The translations under genes were made by a program, and so were the position numbers. Under the pieces are notes generated by a model. It saw nothing but the letters and a program-made list of their open reading frames with translations. It was not told where the DNA came from and did not search any database. Positions 7,539-15,801 of a stretch of DNA of 64,000 bases are shown one piece after another. This DNA is from Pseudomonas sp. 31-12 (GTDB taxonomy: Bacteria > Pseudomonadota > Gammaproteobacteria > Pseudomonadales > Pseudomonadaceae). The stretch covers positions 4,340,001-4,404,000 of the forward strand of contig NZ_CP029482.1 of assembly GCF_003151075.1 (NCBI RefSeq), read 5' to 3'. The stretch's first letter is position 1, and every line of letters starts with the position of its first letter.

Positions 7539-10267
7539 TGACCCAACCTGCGCCTGCAAAACCAGAATTCAAACCGGCCGGCTGCCCATTACTCACCGCC
7601 GTGATACCACTACGTTACGCCATTGGCCCAACGCCCAGCCTTGATGTCAGCGCAATGAATTTGCCGCCGCTCAACGGCAACTTTCCCGAGCTGGGTGACA
7701 AGAACGCGGTTACTCGTGGCAAGCCACTGAATTATGTCGCGCGCTTCCTCCGCAACGGTTTCCTCTACGTATGGCAAACCTCCCCGGCAAAGCTCGTCGA
7801 GTTCACTGTCGAAAATACGACGCTGCAAGAAACCGTGCGCGGCGGAAAAGTCATCGATAAGAGTAAAAAACCTTATTTGATGCTGCCAGCTGGGACACCG
7901 GCGATGCTCGCTTGGTCGCCAACGCAGTGGACCGATCAACAGTTCGCGGCTGCTAAATCAAAAGCCAGCACCCGCACGCGGGTGATGCGTGCGTTTACAC
8001 CTGGCGCCGCCCCCGCCAGCGGTAAAGCAGAGGGCATCTACGACTTCATTGGCGATTACAAAGAGCCGGAAGGTTTTCAATGGAGTTGTGAGTCCTCTAC
8101 CAAAAATGCACCCAAATGGCAGCCAACATTGGAGTCGATGAAACGCTGTGAGCAGCAAGCATATGTCATTGCTGATGATGCGTGGGGTGTCTGGCACGAC
8201 CTGGCTTTGCTAATCCGGACACAGCAAAAAACTTTTGAGGATCTGCGTAAAAAAAGTGCTGAAGACTGGGCCATTGCTGGAACTCTAAAATCAATGGGAG
8301 AAAATGATCCAAAGCTCAAACAACTGCTACCCGGTGCAACTCGTTATTCAGAATTGCAAAAAATCTGGACACAGCAAGAATCTGCGGAAAAGCAATTTAC
8401 CACTGATATAAGACGTCACTCCATACTCTGGGACGACTGGTTCAAAACAAGACGCAGCAAAGGTCCTTCCTCGCTAGATACCGCGGCTGGTCATTACGAC
8501 ATTACTAATCCTGCAAAGCGTGTCGAGCTTGAATTGAACTTTGCATCCGCCTGCTTAGGAGCATCTATTTGCAGCGTCAGCGCTAAATCTATAGGGGAAG
8601 CGCTAGACCCTCAAAAGGAGACAACGGGTAGTCCCTGGTTGCTTTGGGCATTGCTAGGATTGGGTCAGCGACTTGGCATTGGAGAAGTGAAATCACTTGT
8701 CGATGTATCGGATGGCATAAGAGATAACACCGCCAACATTGGCAAGGTCGCGGCAAGCATGGGCAGAGCACTGGATCTGTCGGCGATGATTAACAATGTG
8801 GCGAACAAACTGACGCTTCGAAATCCCGCTCCCGCGACAGAGGCCCTTTTTGTTTCATTGGCACCTGTCGCAGGAATCGAACTGCATAACAATTCCAAAC
8901 CTCCGAGCAGCGTAGCCAAACTCTTTATGGGAGCAGTTTTAGGCCGAAGCGGTCAGCGAATGGAAACTGCTCAAGTAACGAATAAGCAGATTGGCGAGTG
9001 GTTGAGCGACCTGATGGAAACCCGTCCAGCGAAGCCAATCGGCAAACTGAATTTAACGCCAGTAGCGTCTGCCATTCAGGATGCTCTACCCTTTTTTATT
9101 TTGGTACCAGCAGCGTCAACCACCACTGGTGGAAGTAAGCTTCCATCCATTTCCGGATTGGTCAACCCGGAAACCAATCTAAAAAGTCTCCTTGATCTGA
9201 GTAAGGATGGACTAAACAAGGCACCTGTAAAGTGTGTTGTGGCACTAATGGCTGGTATCAATTTTGGCTGGAGCATAGCAGCGCTTGCCAAAGAACAAAC
9301 AGCGAAAAACTACATCAGCTTCGCTGGATCTATCGTTGGATCTGGCGCAGCTCTGACCGCAGTCTGGCAACGGGTAGCTGAGGTAAATTGGGAGTCCATT
9401 GTGGCGTCAACTGGCAAAGAATCTGTCAGTTCACGCGTGGCTTTGACCAAAGTTATGGGATTGGCTGCGAACGCGGCAATTTTGCAATCAATTGTGTCTG
9501 GCCTTGATGTGATCGTATACGGAATCGAAGCTTTGGATGCGTTTCGATCGGGGGATTTTGATACAGCCGGCATCAACGCTGGACTTGGTGTGGCCTCTGG
9601 TGCAAATCTTGCGGTGTATGTTCAGACCTTCAGGGCTGTCCGCGCCGCGAGAGCGGCCGTGATCCTAGGTGAAGCAGCGGCAGTTGGTGGCGCTGTAAGC
9701 CGAGGCCCCCATCTAGCTCTCACAGCACTTGGGATATCAATTTTAATAATAGGAGGGTTGTGGGCACGTCTTTATACCCAAGACACTCCGTTAGAAAAGT
9801 GGATTAAGGGTACAAAATACGGATCAAGTCCTGCAGAATGGTCAAAAAGTTATGAAGAATCCATGTTGGAACTTTACAAAGTCATTTTCCCTATTAGCTT
9901 CGACGCTTATCGGCTGAACGAGCTGAATCCGTATAGGGGTATGGTTGAAAGCACCTATTTAATCCTCCGATTGCCTGGTAAAAACACGCTTACCGATGAC
10001 ATGATAATCTTCGAAGGGGAAGAGGTTTGGGGAGGGATTTTCGGCTATGGAGGAAAGCGTGAAAAAGTCAAATGGACCGGAAATAGTTTCGACCGACACG
10101 AAGGTACACGTGTAAAAACAGAAGCTGGTGTCGCAACGTACAGACGCGTTTACCATACGGATCAAGAAGGTAGAGCATTGAATAGCATTAGCGGCAAACT
10201 GTCCTACTCACCGATGGAGGGGATGACCTTACCCTCCATCGAAATTAAGGATATAGCATGGCTTTGA
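7538..10267 (+). CDS. VasX/BTH_I2691-type T6SS membrane-acting effector 1
   Basis: A 909-residue protein. Its N-terminus (GCPLLTAVIPLRYAIGP, then RFLRNGFLYVW) matches the VasX_N region and the MIX-like hRxGhhYhh marker of T6SS effectors. VasX-type proteins are colicin-like and depolarise membranes of target cells. The C-terminal half has several hydrophobic segments (about residues 563-585, 590-610, 645-670, 725-745) and no recognised enzyme motif, in line with pore formation. Base composition falls to a clearly lower GC after about 8.2 kb. It starts on the last base of the DUF4123 adaptor gene and overlaps the next gene, the likely immunity gene, by ten bases. The toxin mechanism is inferred from family resemblance. 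Confidence 0.8.
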   Translation: MTQPAPAKPEFKPAGCPLLTAVIPLRYAIGPTPSLDVSAMNLPPLNGNFPELGDKNAVTRGKPLNYVARFLRNGFLYVWQTSPAKLVEFTVENTTLQETVRGGKVIDKSKKPYLMLPAGTPAMLAWSPTQWTDQQFAAAKSKASTRTRVMRAFTPGAAPASGKAEGIYDFIGDYKEPEGFQWSCESSTKNAPKWQPTLESMKRCEQQAYVIADDAWGVWHDLALLIRTQQKTFEDLRKKSAEDWAIAGTLKSMGENDPKLKQLLPGATRYSELQKIWTQQESAEKQFTTDIRRHSILWDDWFKTRRSKGPSSLDTAAGHYDITNPAKRVELELNFASACLGASICSVSAKSIGEALDPQKETTGSPWLLWALLGLGQRLGIGEVKSLVDVSDGIRDNTANIGKVAASMGRALDLSAMINNVANKLTLRNPAPATEALFVSLAPVAGIELHNNSKPPSSVAKLFMGAVLGRSGQRMETAQVTNKQIGEWLSDLMETRPAKPIGKLNLTPVASAIQDALPFFILVPAASTTTGGSKLPSISGLVNPETNLKSLLDLSKDGLNKAPVKCVVALMAGINFGWSIAALAKEQTAKNYISFAGSIVGSGAALTAVWQRVAEVNWESIVASTGKESVSSRVALTKVMGLAANAAILQSIVSGLDVIVYGIEALDAFRSGDFDTAGINAGLGVASGANLAVYVQTFRAVRAARAAVILGEAAAVGGAVSRGPHLALTALGISILIIGGLWARLYTQDTPLEKWIKGTKYGSSPAEWSKSYEESMLELYKVIFPISFDAYRLNELNPYRGMVESTYLILRLPGKNTLTDDMIIFEGEEVWGGIFGYGGKREKVKWTGNSFDRHEGTRVKTEAGVATYRRVYHTDQEGRALNSISGKLSYSPMEGMTLPSIEIKDIAWL

Positions 10268-11199
10268 AAGATATCATTCAAGAAGCGCGTACCAAATATG
10301 GCGAAGCGTCCAGTGTCGTTCTGACGGCAAATGAGCCCACCGGGCAAGCTCCGATGGAGCTCTTTATTACAGATGAACATACAGAAAACTATTTATCACT
10401 AAAAACCAGCTCCGATACTGATCGTGGTCTGATCACTGGGTTGATGGCCCTAGGAGCTGTTCCTTGCCTACTCATGGCTATTTGGTTTTTTTCTACAGGA
10501 AAAATTGAGGGCGGAGTAAACGGCCTTTTAGTTGGTATGCCGATGCTTCTGATTCCATTTTTCTGGGAAATTCTCCGCCCACTCCCTCTACCGGTATTAT
10601 TTAACCGACGCACTAAAGAGATTTATTTCGACAATAACGGCGAACTATTTCACTCACCATGGAATGTAGCCCAAGCTGTTGCTTGCGAGTTTCAGATGAT
10701 CGGCCCTTATACAGCAGGAATAAACAATGCATCTCTTGAAGTGGTCGTCCAACAATTCGACAATCCTCAAAATATGCTCATGGTTAGTCTTGGCAGCCCC
10801 ACAGGAAAAACACTCGACATGCAAAAAGGATTTTGGGAGTACATCCGATCCTACATGAATAACGGGCCTTGGTTTGACAAAACCGGTACTCACAGCCAGT
10901 CTGACGCCTTCGTTAAAAGCCAGCTAGAAGCAAATTTAAAGCAATCTGAATTTCTAAAACACACACGTCAGACTATTGCTGAAAAAAGATCCGCCTCCGC
11001 AGGAAGAAACTACCTTAGCGGTATTGATTTTGTAATGCTTTTAGCAAACTTATTCTTTTATCCTTCAAGTCGCATTCAAGATTTCACCTACAGCATTGCC
11101 AAACGTAGGTCCCGTAATCGCTGGCCGAAAATCGTACTTGAGCGTTTACAGTCAGATGGGCCAACTACGAAACTGACTGATATTGAGAAGAGGAAATAA
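10258..11199 (+). CDS. DUF6708-like membrane protein, putative immunity protein (type C)
   Basis: A 313-residue protein with two or three membrane segments at about residues 58-80, 86-105 and 250-262. After them comes RRTKEIYFDNNGELFHSPW, the counterpart of the RFNRQRREV...PWE segment of the DUF6708-like proteins downstream. It lacks the PLPIPTG/RPIPTG N-terminal motif of the others and is the most divergent of the five. Overlapping the effector's 3' end by ten bases, it is best placed to be its immunity protein, blocking the pore in the inner membrane of the producer (inference). The gene is AT-richer than the genome average. Confidence 0.6.
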   Translation: MALKDIIQEARTKYGEASSVVLTANEPTGQAPMELFITDEHTENYLSLKTSSDTDRGLITGLMALGAVPCLLMAIWFFSTGKIEGGVNGLLVGMPMLLIPFFWEILRPLPLPVLFNRRTKEIYFDNNGELFHSPWNVAQAVACEFQMIGPYTAGINNASLEVVVQQFDNPQNMLMVSLGSPTGKTLDMQKGFWEYIRSYMNNGPWFDKTGTHSQSDAFVKSQLEANLKQSEFLKHTRQTIAEKRSASAGRNYLSGIDFVMLLANLFFYPSSRIQDFTYSIAKRRSRNRWPKIVLERLQSDGPTTKLTDIEKRK

Positions 11200-11246
11200 A
11201 AATTAAGCGACGCTCTGTAGTTATCCGACTTTTCGATTGACTTTGC

Positions 11247-12341
11247 ATGCCATCCAAACCTGAACAGCAGGTCGAACTTGACTTCAGAGATCATCGCCCC
11301 ATAGCGGGAGATACTCGTCGCTTTGCCATAGGTGAAGCATTATTCCTCTCCCCGCTTCCGATACCAACGGGCAATGCCCCCATGGATTTGGGCGGAAGCT
11401 TTGTTGAGGTAAATGACACATTCCTCGACGTAGGCAGTAGTAATTTCGGCAAGGCTTTCCAAGCTAGGGCAATGATTGGGCTCGGTATGATGTTCATTTT
11501 CTCATGCCTCATTGTTCTGCCTTTGCTTGCAGGATCTACTACCTGGGGAAACCCATTTTCCGAGTCCTTTTGGGACAGAACAGCAGGCATGTTCCATTTC
11601 GGTGTGACCTTTAGTATTTGGGGAGGAGGAATAGCGGCGCTCTTGGGTACTTACGTTATCTTGAGCACTACCAGAGCGAAGTCGCGCACCCGTCCTATTA
11701 GATTCAACCGCCAACGTAGTGAAGTCTGTTTCTTTCCCGAAGGTTCTGACGTCCCCGTCATTCAACCATGGGAAGAGACAGTATCTTGGCTTTCAATCAG
11801 TACAGGTGTTACTGGAGTAGGAGTAACAAGCGCCTATACATTTGGTATGGCGTTCGACGATTCCAAAGCTGACGTAGTGCATTTTGTGAGACAAGGCGTG
11901 ATGACTTCTGCTCATGCCTTGGGTAAGTGGGAAGCCATACGGATCTATATGGAAAAAGGTCCAGCGTTCTGCCCTGGCAAAGCACCCTACGAGGGTCGCC
12001 ACACTTTCGATCAAGAACGACAGGACATGCACGAGGAATACCAGCACAACGAACGTTCCGCTTTAGGAGTTGGTTGGTGGTACCTGACACACCTGATCAC
12101 TTGGTGGCGCTTTCCATACTGGGTGGCGGAGTGGGACCATCGTTTCAGTATGAAGTCTCTACCTGATTCCATTGCCGAGTGGTCCAAACCTCTTCCGTCT
12201 GAACAATGGGCCAAGCCAAGCCCAGCGCTTAAAGAGCAAAGCTCGAAAATCGAAAAAGCCTTTGCTCAAGGGCAGGATTTTATGACGTACTTCAAGGTAA
12301 ACCTAAACGAAAGCAAGGCAGAAGAATCAACAAATAGCTGA
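11247..12341 (+). CDS. DUF6708-like membrane protein, putative immunity protein (type A1)
   Basis: A 364-residue protein. N-terminal PLPIPTG and DLGGSFVEVND motifs are followed by two membrane segments (about 78-98 and 115-138), RPIRFNRQRSEV, a PWEETVSW box, GKWEAIRIYMEKGP, and a W-rich C-terminal part ending FAQGQDFMTYFK. The gene is nearly identical in its second half to the one at 21417, even at the base level (for example the GRHTF-to-WWRFPYWVAEW region), so one was copied from the other recently. It lies 47 bases after the type C gene. It may protect against effector 1 or against relatives carried by competitors; the sequence alone does not decide. The name DUF6708 is from memory of the family pattern. 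Confidence 0.6.
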   Translation: MPSKPEQQVELDFRDHRPIAGDTRRFAIGEALFLSPLPIPTGNAPMDLGGSFVEVNDTFLDVGSSNFGKAFQARAMIGLGMMFIFSCLIVLPLLAGSTTWGNPFSESFWDRTAGMFHFGVTFSIWGGGIAALLGTYVILSTTRAKSRTRPIRFNRQRSEVCFFPEGSDVPVIQPWEETVSWLSISTGVTGVGVTSAYTFGMAFDDSKADVVHFVRQGVMTSAHALGKWEAIRIYMEKGPAFCPGKAPYEGRHTFDQERQDMHEEYQHNERSALGVGWWYLTHLITWWRFPYWVAEWDHRFSMKSLPDSIAEWSKPLPSEQWAKPSPALKEQSSKIEKAFAQGQDFMTYFKVNLNESKAEESTNS

Positions 12342-12396
12342 GCTATATAACTGCCAAAAATCAGGTGGCCCGATAACCGTTAGATCAAGTCTGAAC

Positions 12397-12582
12397 TTTT
12401 ACAAAAAACTGGAAAACGCGATCATCGTGGACATCAAGGATTACATGCACAACTTCCAGGATCCGTCGAACTCGCACTTCACTCACCTGGAAGAAGTGCA
12501 ATTCACCTACCGCAAAATCACCTGGACCCACGAAGTATCCGGTACTTCGGGTTCCGATGACTGGCGTATGCCGGTCGCCTAA
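12397..12582 (+). pseudogene. hcp 3' remnant
   Basis: Sixty-one codons and a stop match the C-terminal third of Hcp (LENAIIVDIKDYMHNFQDPS onwards, ending DWRMPVA). The first 20 codons differ from the intact hcp at 4268 (VDIKDYMHNF against VAINNKMHNC), whereas the rest is nearly identical at the base level. The fragment therefore seems to come from another hcp copy and to have been joined or converted here. No start codon or ribosome site fits. It marks the left edge of the duplicated vgrG block. Confidence 0.85.
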
Positions 12583-12713
12583 GTCAGGCTGACCGTCACA
12601 AGCATCGGCCAGCTCTGCTGGTCGATGTTGTTTCCGCCCTTCCAGAATTTCGCGTCCGTTGACCCGGTTTCCGGGTGTCAGCGCATGCCGCAGCACTGCA
12701 CGAGGAACAAGGG

Positions 12714-14756
12714 ATGTTCGCGCCGGCCAATCAAACCCACTTTGCCCTGACCATCGAAGGTCTTTCCAGCGACTTTCAGGTCTTTTCCCTGCAAGGCCGG
12801 GAAGCCATCAGCCAGCCTTTTGTGTTTGAGGTGGAGCTGGTCAGTGAACAGCCGTCCCTGGACCTCGAGCCCCTGCTGCACAAACCGGCCTTCTTGCAGC
12901 TCTCGCCTGACGGCAGCGGCATCCATGGCCAGATCTATCGCGCCGCCCAGGGTGATTCCGGCAAACGCCTGACCCGCTACGCGGTGACCCTGCGCCCGCA
13001 ACTGTCCTACCTCGCGCACCGCATCAACCAACGCATCTTCCAGAACCTCAGCGTGCCGAAAATCATCGGCATGGTCCTCGAAGAGCACGGCATCCAAAGC
13101 AATGCCTATGAATTCAAAGTCGGGGCGATCTATCCCGAGCGCATTTACTGCGTTCAGTACGATGAGTCGGACCTGCAATTCATCCAGCGCCTGTGCGAGG
13201 AGGAAGGTATCCACTACCACTTCCAGCACAGCGCCACGGCCCACAAACTGGTGTTCGGCGATGACCAGACGGTGTTCCCGAAACTCGCACCCGTGGCCTA
13301 CCAGCAAGACTCCGGCATGGTCGCCAACAACCCGGTGATCAAGCGCTTCGACCTGCGCCTGGAAACCCGCACCAGCCGCACCACCCGCCGCGACTACGAC
13401 TTCGAAAAGCCGCGCCTCACCCTCGAAAGCGAAAACCGCGGCGACGCCCTGCCCGACCTCGAAGACTACGACTACCCCGGTCGCTTCATCGACCGCGAGC
13501 GCGGCAAACACCTGGCCAAGCGCAACCTGGAACGCCACCGCAGCGACTTTCAGCTGGCCGAAGGCAAAAGCGATCAACCGTTGCTGGTCAGCGGCCACTT
13601 CCTGGGCCTGACCCAACACCCGAAAGCCAAATGGAACGACCTGTGGCTGCTGACCGAAGTCCTACATGAAGGCAAACAACCGCAGGTGCTGGAAGAGTCG
13701 GTGACCAGCGACACCACCCGCCTCAAGGGCGATTTCCACCAGGGTTACCGCAACCGCTTCCAGGCCACGCCATGGGACGTGCCGAACCGCCCGCCGCTGA
13801 CGCAAAAGAAGCCCCGCATCCTCGGCAGCCAAAGCGCCGTGGTCACCGGACCTAAAGGTGAAGAGATCCACTGCGACCAGTACGGCCGCGTCAAAGTGCA
13901 ATTCCACTGGGACCGCGAAGGCCAGGCCGACGACAAGACCAGCTGCTGGCTGCGCGTCTCCTCCGCCTGGGCCGGCGCCCACTACGGCGGCATCGCCATC
14001 CCGCGGATCGGCATGGAAGTGCTCGTCACCTTCCTCGAAGGCGACCCCGACCAACCGTTGATCAGCGGCTGCCTGTACCACAAGGAAAACGTCGTCCCGT
14101 ACCCGCTGCCAGCGAACAAAACCCGCAGCACCTTCAAAACCCTCAGCTCCAAGGGCGGTGGCGGCTTCAACGAACTGCGCATCGAAGACAAAAAAGGCCA
14201 GGAACAAATCTTCCTGCACGCCCAGCGCGACTGGGACGAAAACGTCGAACACGACCAGAAAATCCGCGTCGGCAACGAACGCCACGACACCGTCGAGCAA
14301 AACAGCTACAGCGAATTCAAGGCCGAAGAACACCACACCGTCTACGCCGACCGCAAAGTCGAGGCCCGGGCCAACGACCACCTGACCGTAGGCGTGAACC
14401 AGCACATCAAGATTGGCACCGGGCAGTTCATTGATGCCGGCCAGGAAATCCACCTGAGCAGCGGCATGAAAGTCGTGTTGGAAGCCGGCAGTGAACTGAC
14501 CCTGATCGGCGGTGGCAGCTTCATCAAGATCGACGCCAGCGGCGTGACCATGAGTGGGCCGGTGATCAACATGAACTCCGGAGGTGGGCCGGGTAGCGGG
14601 ACGGGGGCGGCGCCGTTGTTGCCGGGGGTGTTGAAGCAGGCGGATGCGGATAAGGCTGGGCAATTGTTGGTGCCGGCACAGCGGCAAGCGTTGATGCAGA
14701 AGAAGCCGATCTGCGCGATCTGCGAGAAGGCCAAACTGGAGGCGCAAAATGCTTAA
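12714..14756 (+). CDS. vgrG: VgrG spike protein 2 (TssI)
   Basis: A 680-residue VgrG, at a constant offset of 7,799 bases from vgrG1 and almost identical to it in sequence. The few differences I saw cluster at the positions matching 5770-6060 and 6750-6800 of the first copy. After the shared LPGVLKQADADK stretch the tail differs completely and ends CAICEKAKLEAQNA, again with a CxxC pair. The start is ATG 12714, with GAGGAACAAGG before it; an in-frame GTG lies at 12675. The stop overlaps the next adaptor by eight bases. No toxin domain is attached, so cargo is carried through the adaptor. Confidence 0.95.
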   Translation: MFAPANQTHFALTIEGLSSDFQVFSLQGREAISQPFVFEVELVSEQPSLDLEPLLHKPAFLQLSPDGSGIHGQIYRAAQGDSGKRLTRYAVTLRPQLSYLAHRINQRIFQNLSVPKIIGMVLEEHGIQSNAYEFKVGAIYPERIYCVQYDESDLQFIQRLCEEEGIHYHFQHSATAHKLVFGDDQTVFPKLAPVAYQQDSGMVANNPVIKRFDLRLETRTSRTTRRDYDFEKPRLTLESENRGDALPDLEDYDYPGRFIDRERGKHLAKRNLERHRSDFQLAEGKSDQPLLVSGHFLGLTQHPKAKWNDLWLLTEVLHEGKQPQVLEESVTSDTTRLKGDFHQGYRNRFQATPWDVPNRPPLTQKKPRILGSQSAVVTGPKGEEIHCDQYGRVKVQFHWDREGQADDKTSCWLRVSSAWAGAHYGGIAIPRIGMEVLVTFLEGDPDQPLISGCLYHKENVVPYPLPANKTRSTFKTLSSKGGGGFNELRIEDKKGQEQIFLHAQRDWDENVEHDQKIRVGNERHDTVEQNSYSEFKAEEHHTVYADRKVEARANDHLTVGVNQHIKIGTGQFIDAGQEIHLSSGMKVVLEAGSELTLIGGGSFIKIDASGVTMSGPVINMNSGGGPGSGTGAAPLLPGVLKQADADKAGQLLVPAQRQALMQKKPICAICEKAKLEAQNA

Positions 14757-15627
14757 GTCCGATTGGCCCCTGGAAAATGGGCTGCCCCAAGGATTGCCGT
14801 GGAATGGCGCGGTCGGTTTGCTGCTGGATGGCGTCAGCGTCGAAAAACTGCCCCAGCACCTTTATCAATGGTCGGACGATCCGGTGTTCGAGCCCCTCTA
14901 TCTCGGCACCCAATGGGCTGCATTGGGCGACGTTTCGCCGTGCCTGGTTCAGATAAAAGCGCAGAACAATCCCATCCTCGCGAAATTTCTGGCTGAGCCC
15001 CGCCAGGAATGGGGCTACCTGGTGTTCAGCGATCAACCCTGGGCACAAATGGTCGAGCACTTCCGCTGGCTGACCAGCGTCATGCACCCTCAGGGTGAAG
15101 AAGTCCTGCTGCGCGTCGCCGACCCTGCCGTAACCCACGCATTGCTCAGCCACGCCGAGAGCATCAAGGACCCTACCCTGTTCGGCCCTTGCTCGCAGAT
15201 CGTCGCCGCCGACGCGGCGCTGGGCTGCTGGCACATCAACCAGCGACCGGGCAAAGCCTCCCAGCCCAACCACAGCAAACGCTACCGCTTGAGCGACGAG
15301 CAACTCAGCCAACTGGACGAAGTGAATTTCCGAAGCATCGTCCTGCGCCTCGACCAACACATGCACGAATACTTTCCGACCTATCAGGCACAATCGACGC
15401 CGTTGCAGCGCTGGGAACATCTGCACGCAATGGCATCGACCTCGTATGATCGCGGCTTCAACACCGAACTCGACATCACACTTTATGCCAACATTCACGG
15501 GTTTCTCGGTGAGCGAGCGCTGGAGGAACATCCAGATCTGGATGCAATACTGAAGACCCCTTCGGAACAAACGCCCGCTCAGCGACTCGAACGGGTCGCT
15601 GATATGGCCCAGGAACGGGCCACATGA
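14749..15627 (+). CDS. DUF4123 T6SS adaptor/chaperone 2
   Basis: A 292-residue DUF4123-type protein (GAVGLLLDGVS, DPVFEPLYLGTQWAALGDVSPCLV, GEEVLLRVADPAV, FGPCSQIVAAD). After the core it carries about 110 further residues (LSDEQLSQLDEVNF onward), a helical extension that adaptor 1 lacks. It overlaps vgrG2 by eight bases and lies 174 bases before effector 2. It should load effector 2 onto the VgrG2 tail (inference from order; known for the family). It keeps the GC-rich composition of the core genome. Confidence 0.85.
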   Translation: MLKSDWPLENGLPQGLPWNGAVGLLLDGVSVEKLPQHLYQWSDDPVFEPLYLGTQWAALGDVSPCLVQIKAQNNPILAKFLAEPRQEWGYLVFSDQPWAQMVEHFRWLTSVMHPQGEEVLLRVADPAVTHALLSHAESIKDPTLFGPCSQIVAADAALGCWHINQRPGKASQPNHSKRYRLSDEQLSQLDEVNFRSIVLRLDQHMHEYFPTYQAQSTPLQRWEHLHAMASTSYDRGFNTELDITLYANIHGFLGERALEEHPDLDAILKTPSEQTPAQRLERVADMAQERAT

Positions 15628-15661
15628 CCGGATTGAGAGCGCTCCAATGAGCATCACTCTT

Positions 15662-15682
15662 TGCCTAACAGGCAGCTTTTTG
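15662..15682 (+). terminator. Weak hairpin with T-run between adaptor 2 and effector 2
   Basis: TGCCT-AAC-AGGCA followed by GCTTTTT lies 35 bases after the adaptor stop. The stem is only five bases, so it may act as a weak attenuator that lowers effector expression rather than as a full terminator. Confidence 0.3.
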
Positions 15683-15801
15683 TGAGACTGCGCCGCGCGT
15701 TGGCAAAACCCGCCGGTAGCCGTACTCACGTCATCACCAAGAATTGAGCAAGCGTGCGAGCCGAGCCGCCCTTGCTACCCGATGCTGGAAAGGAATTCCG
15801 A

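Noticed and set aside
12342..12396. Promoter for vgrG2 like the one before hcp
   Set aside because: No -24/-12 element and no TGCGCAAG palindrome is present in this stretch.
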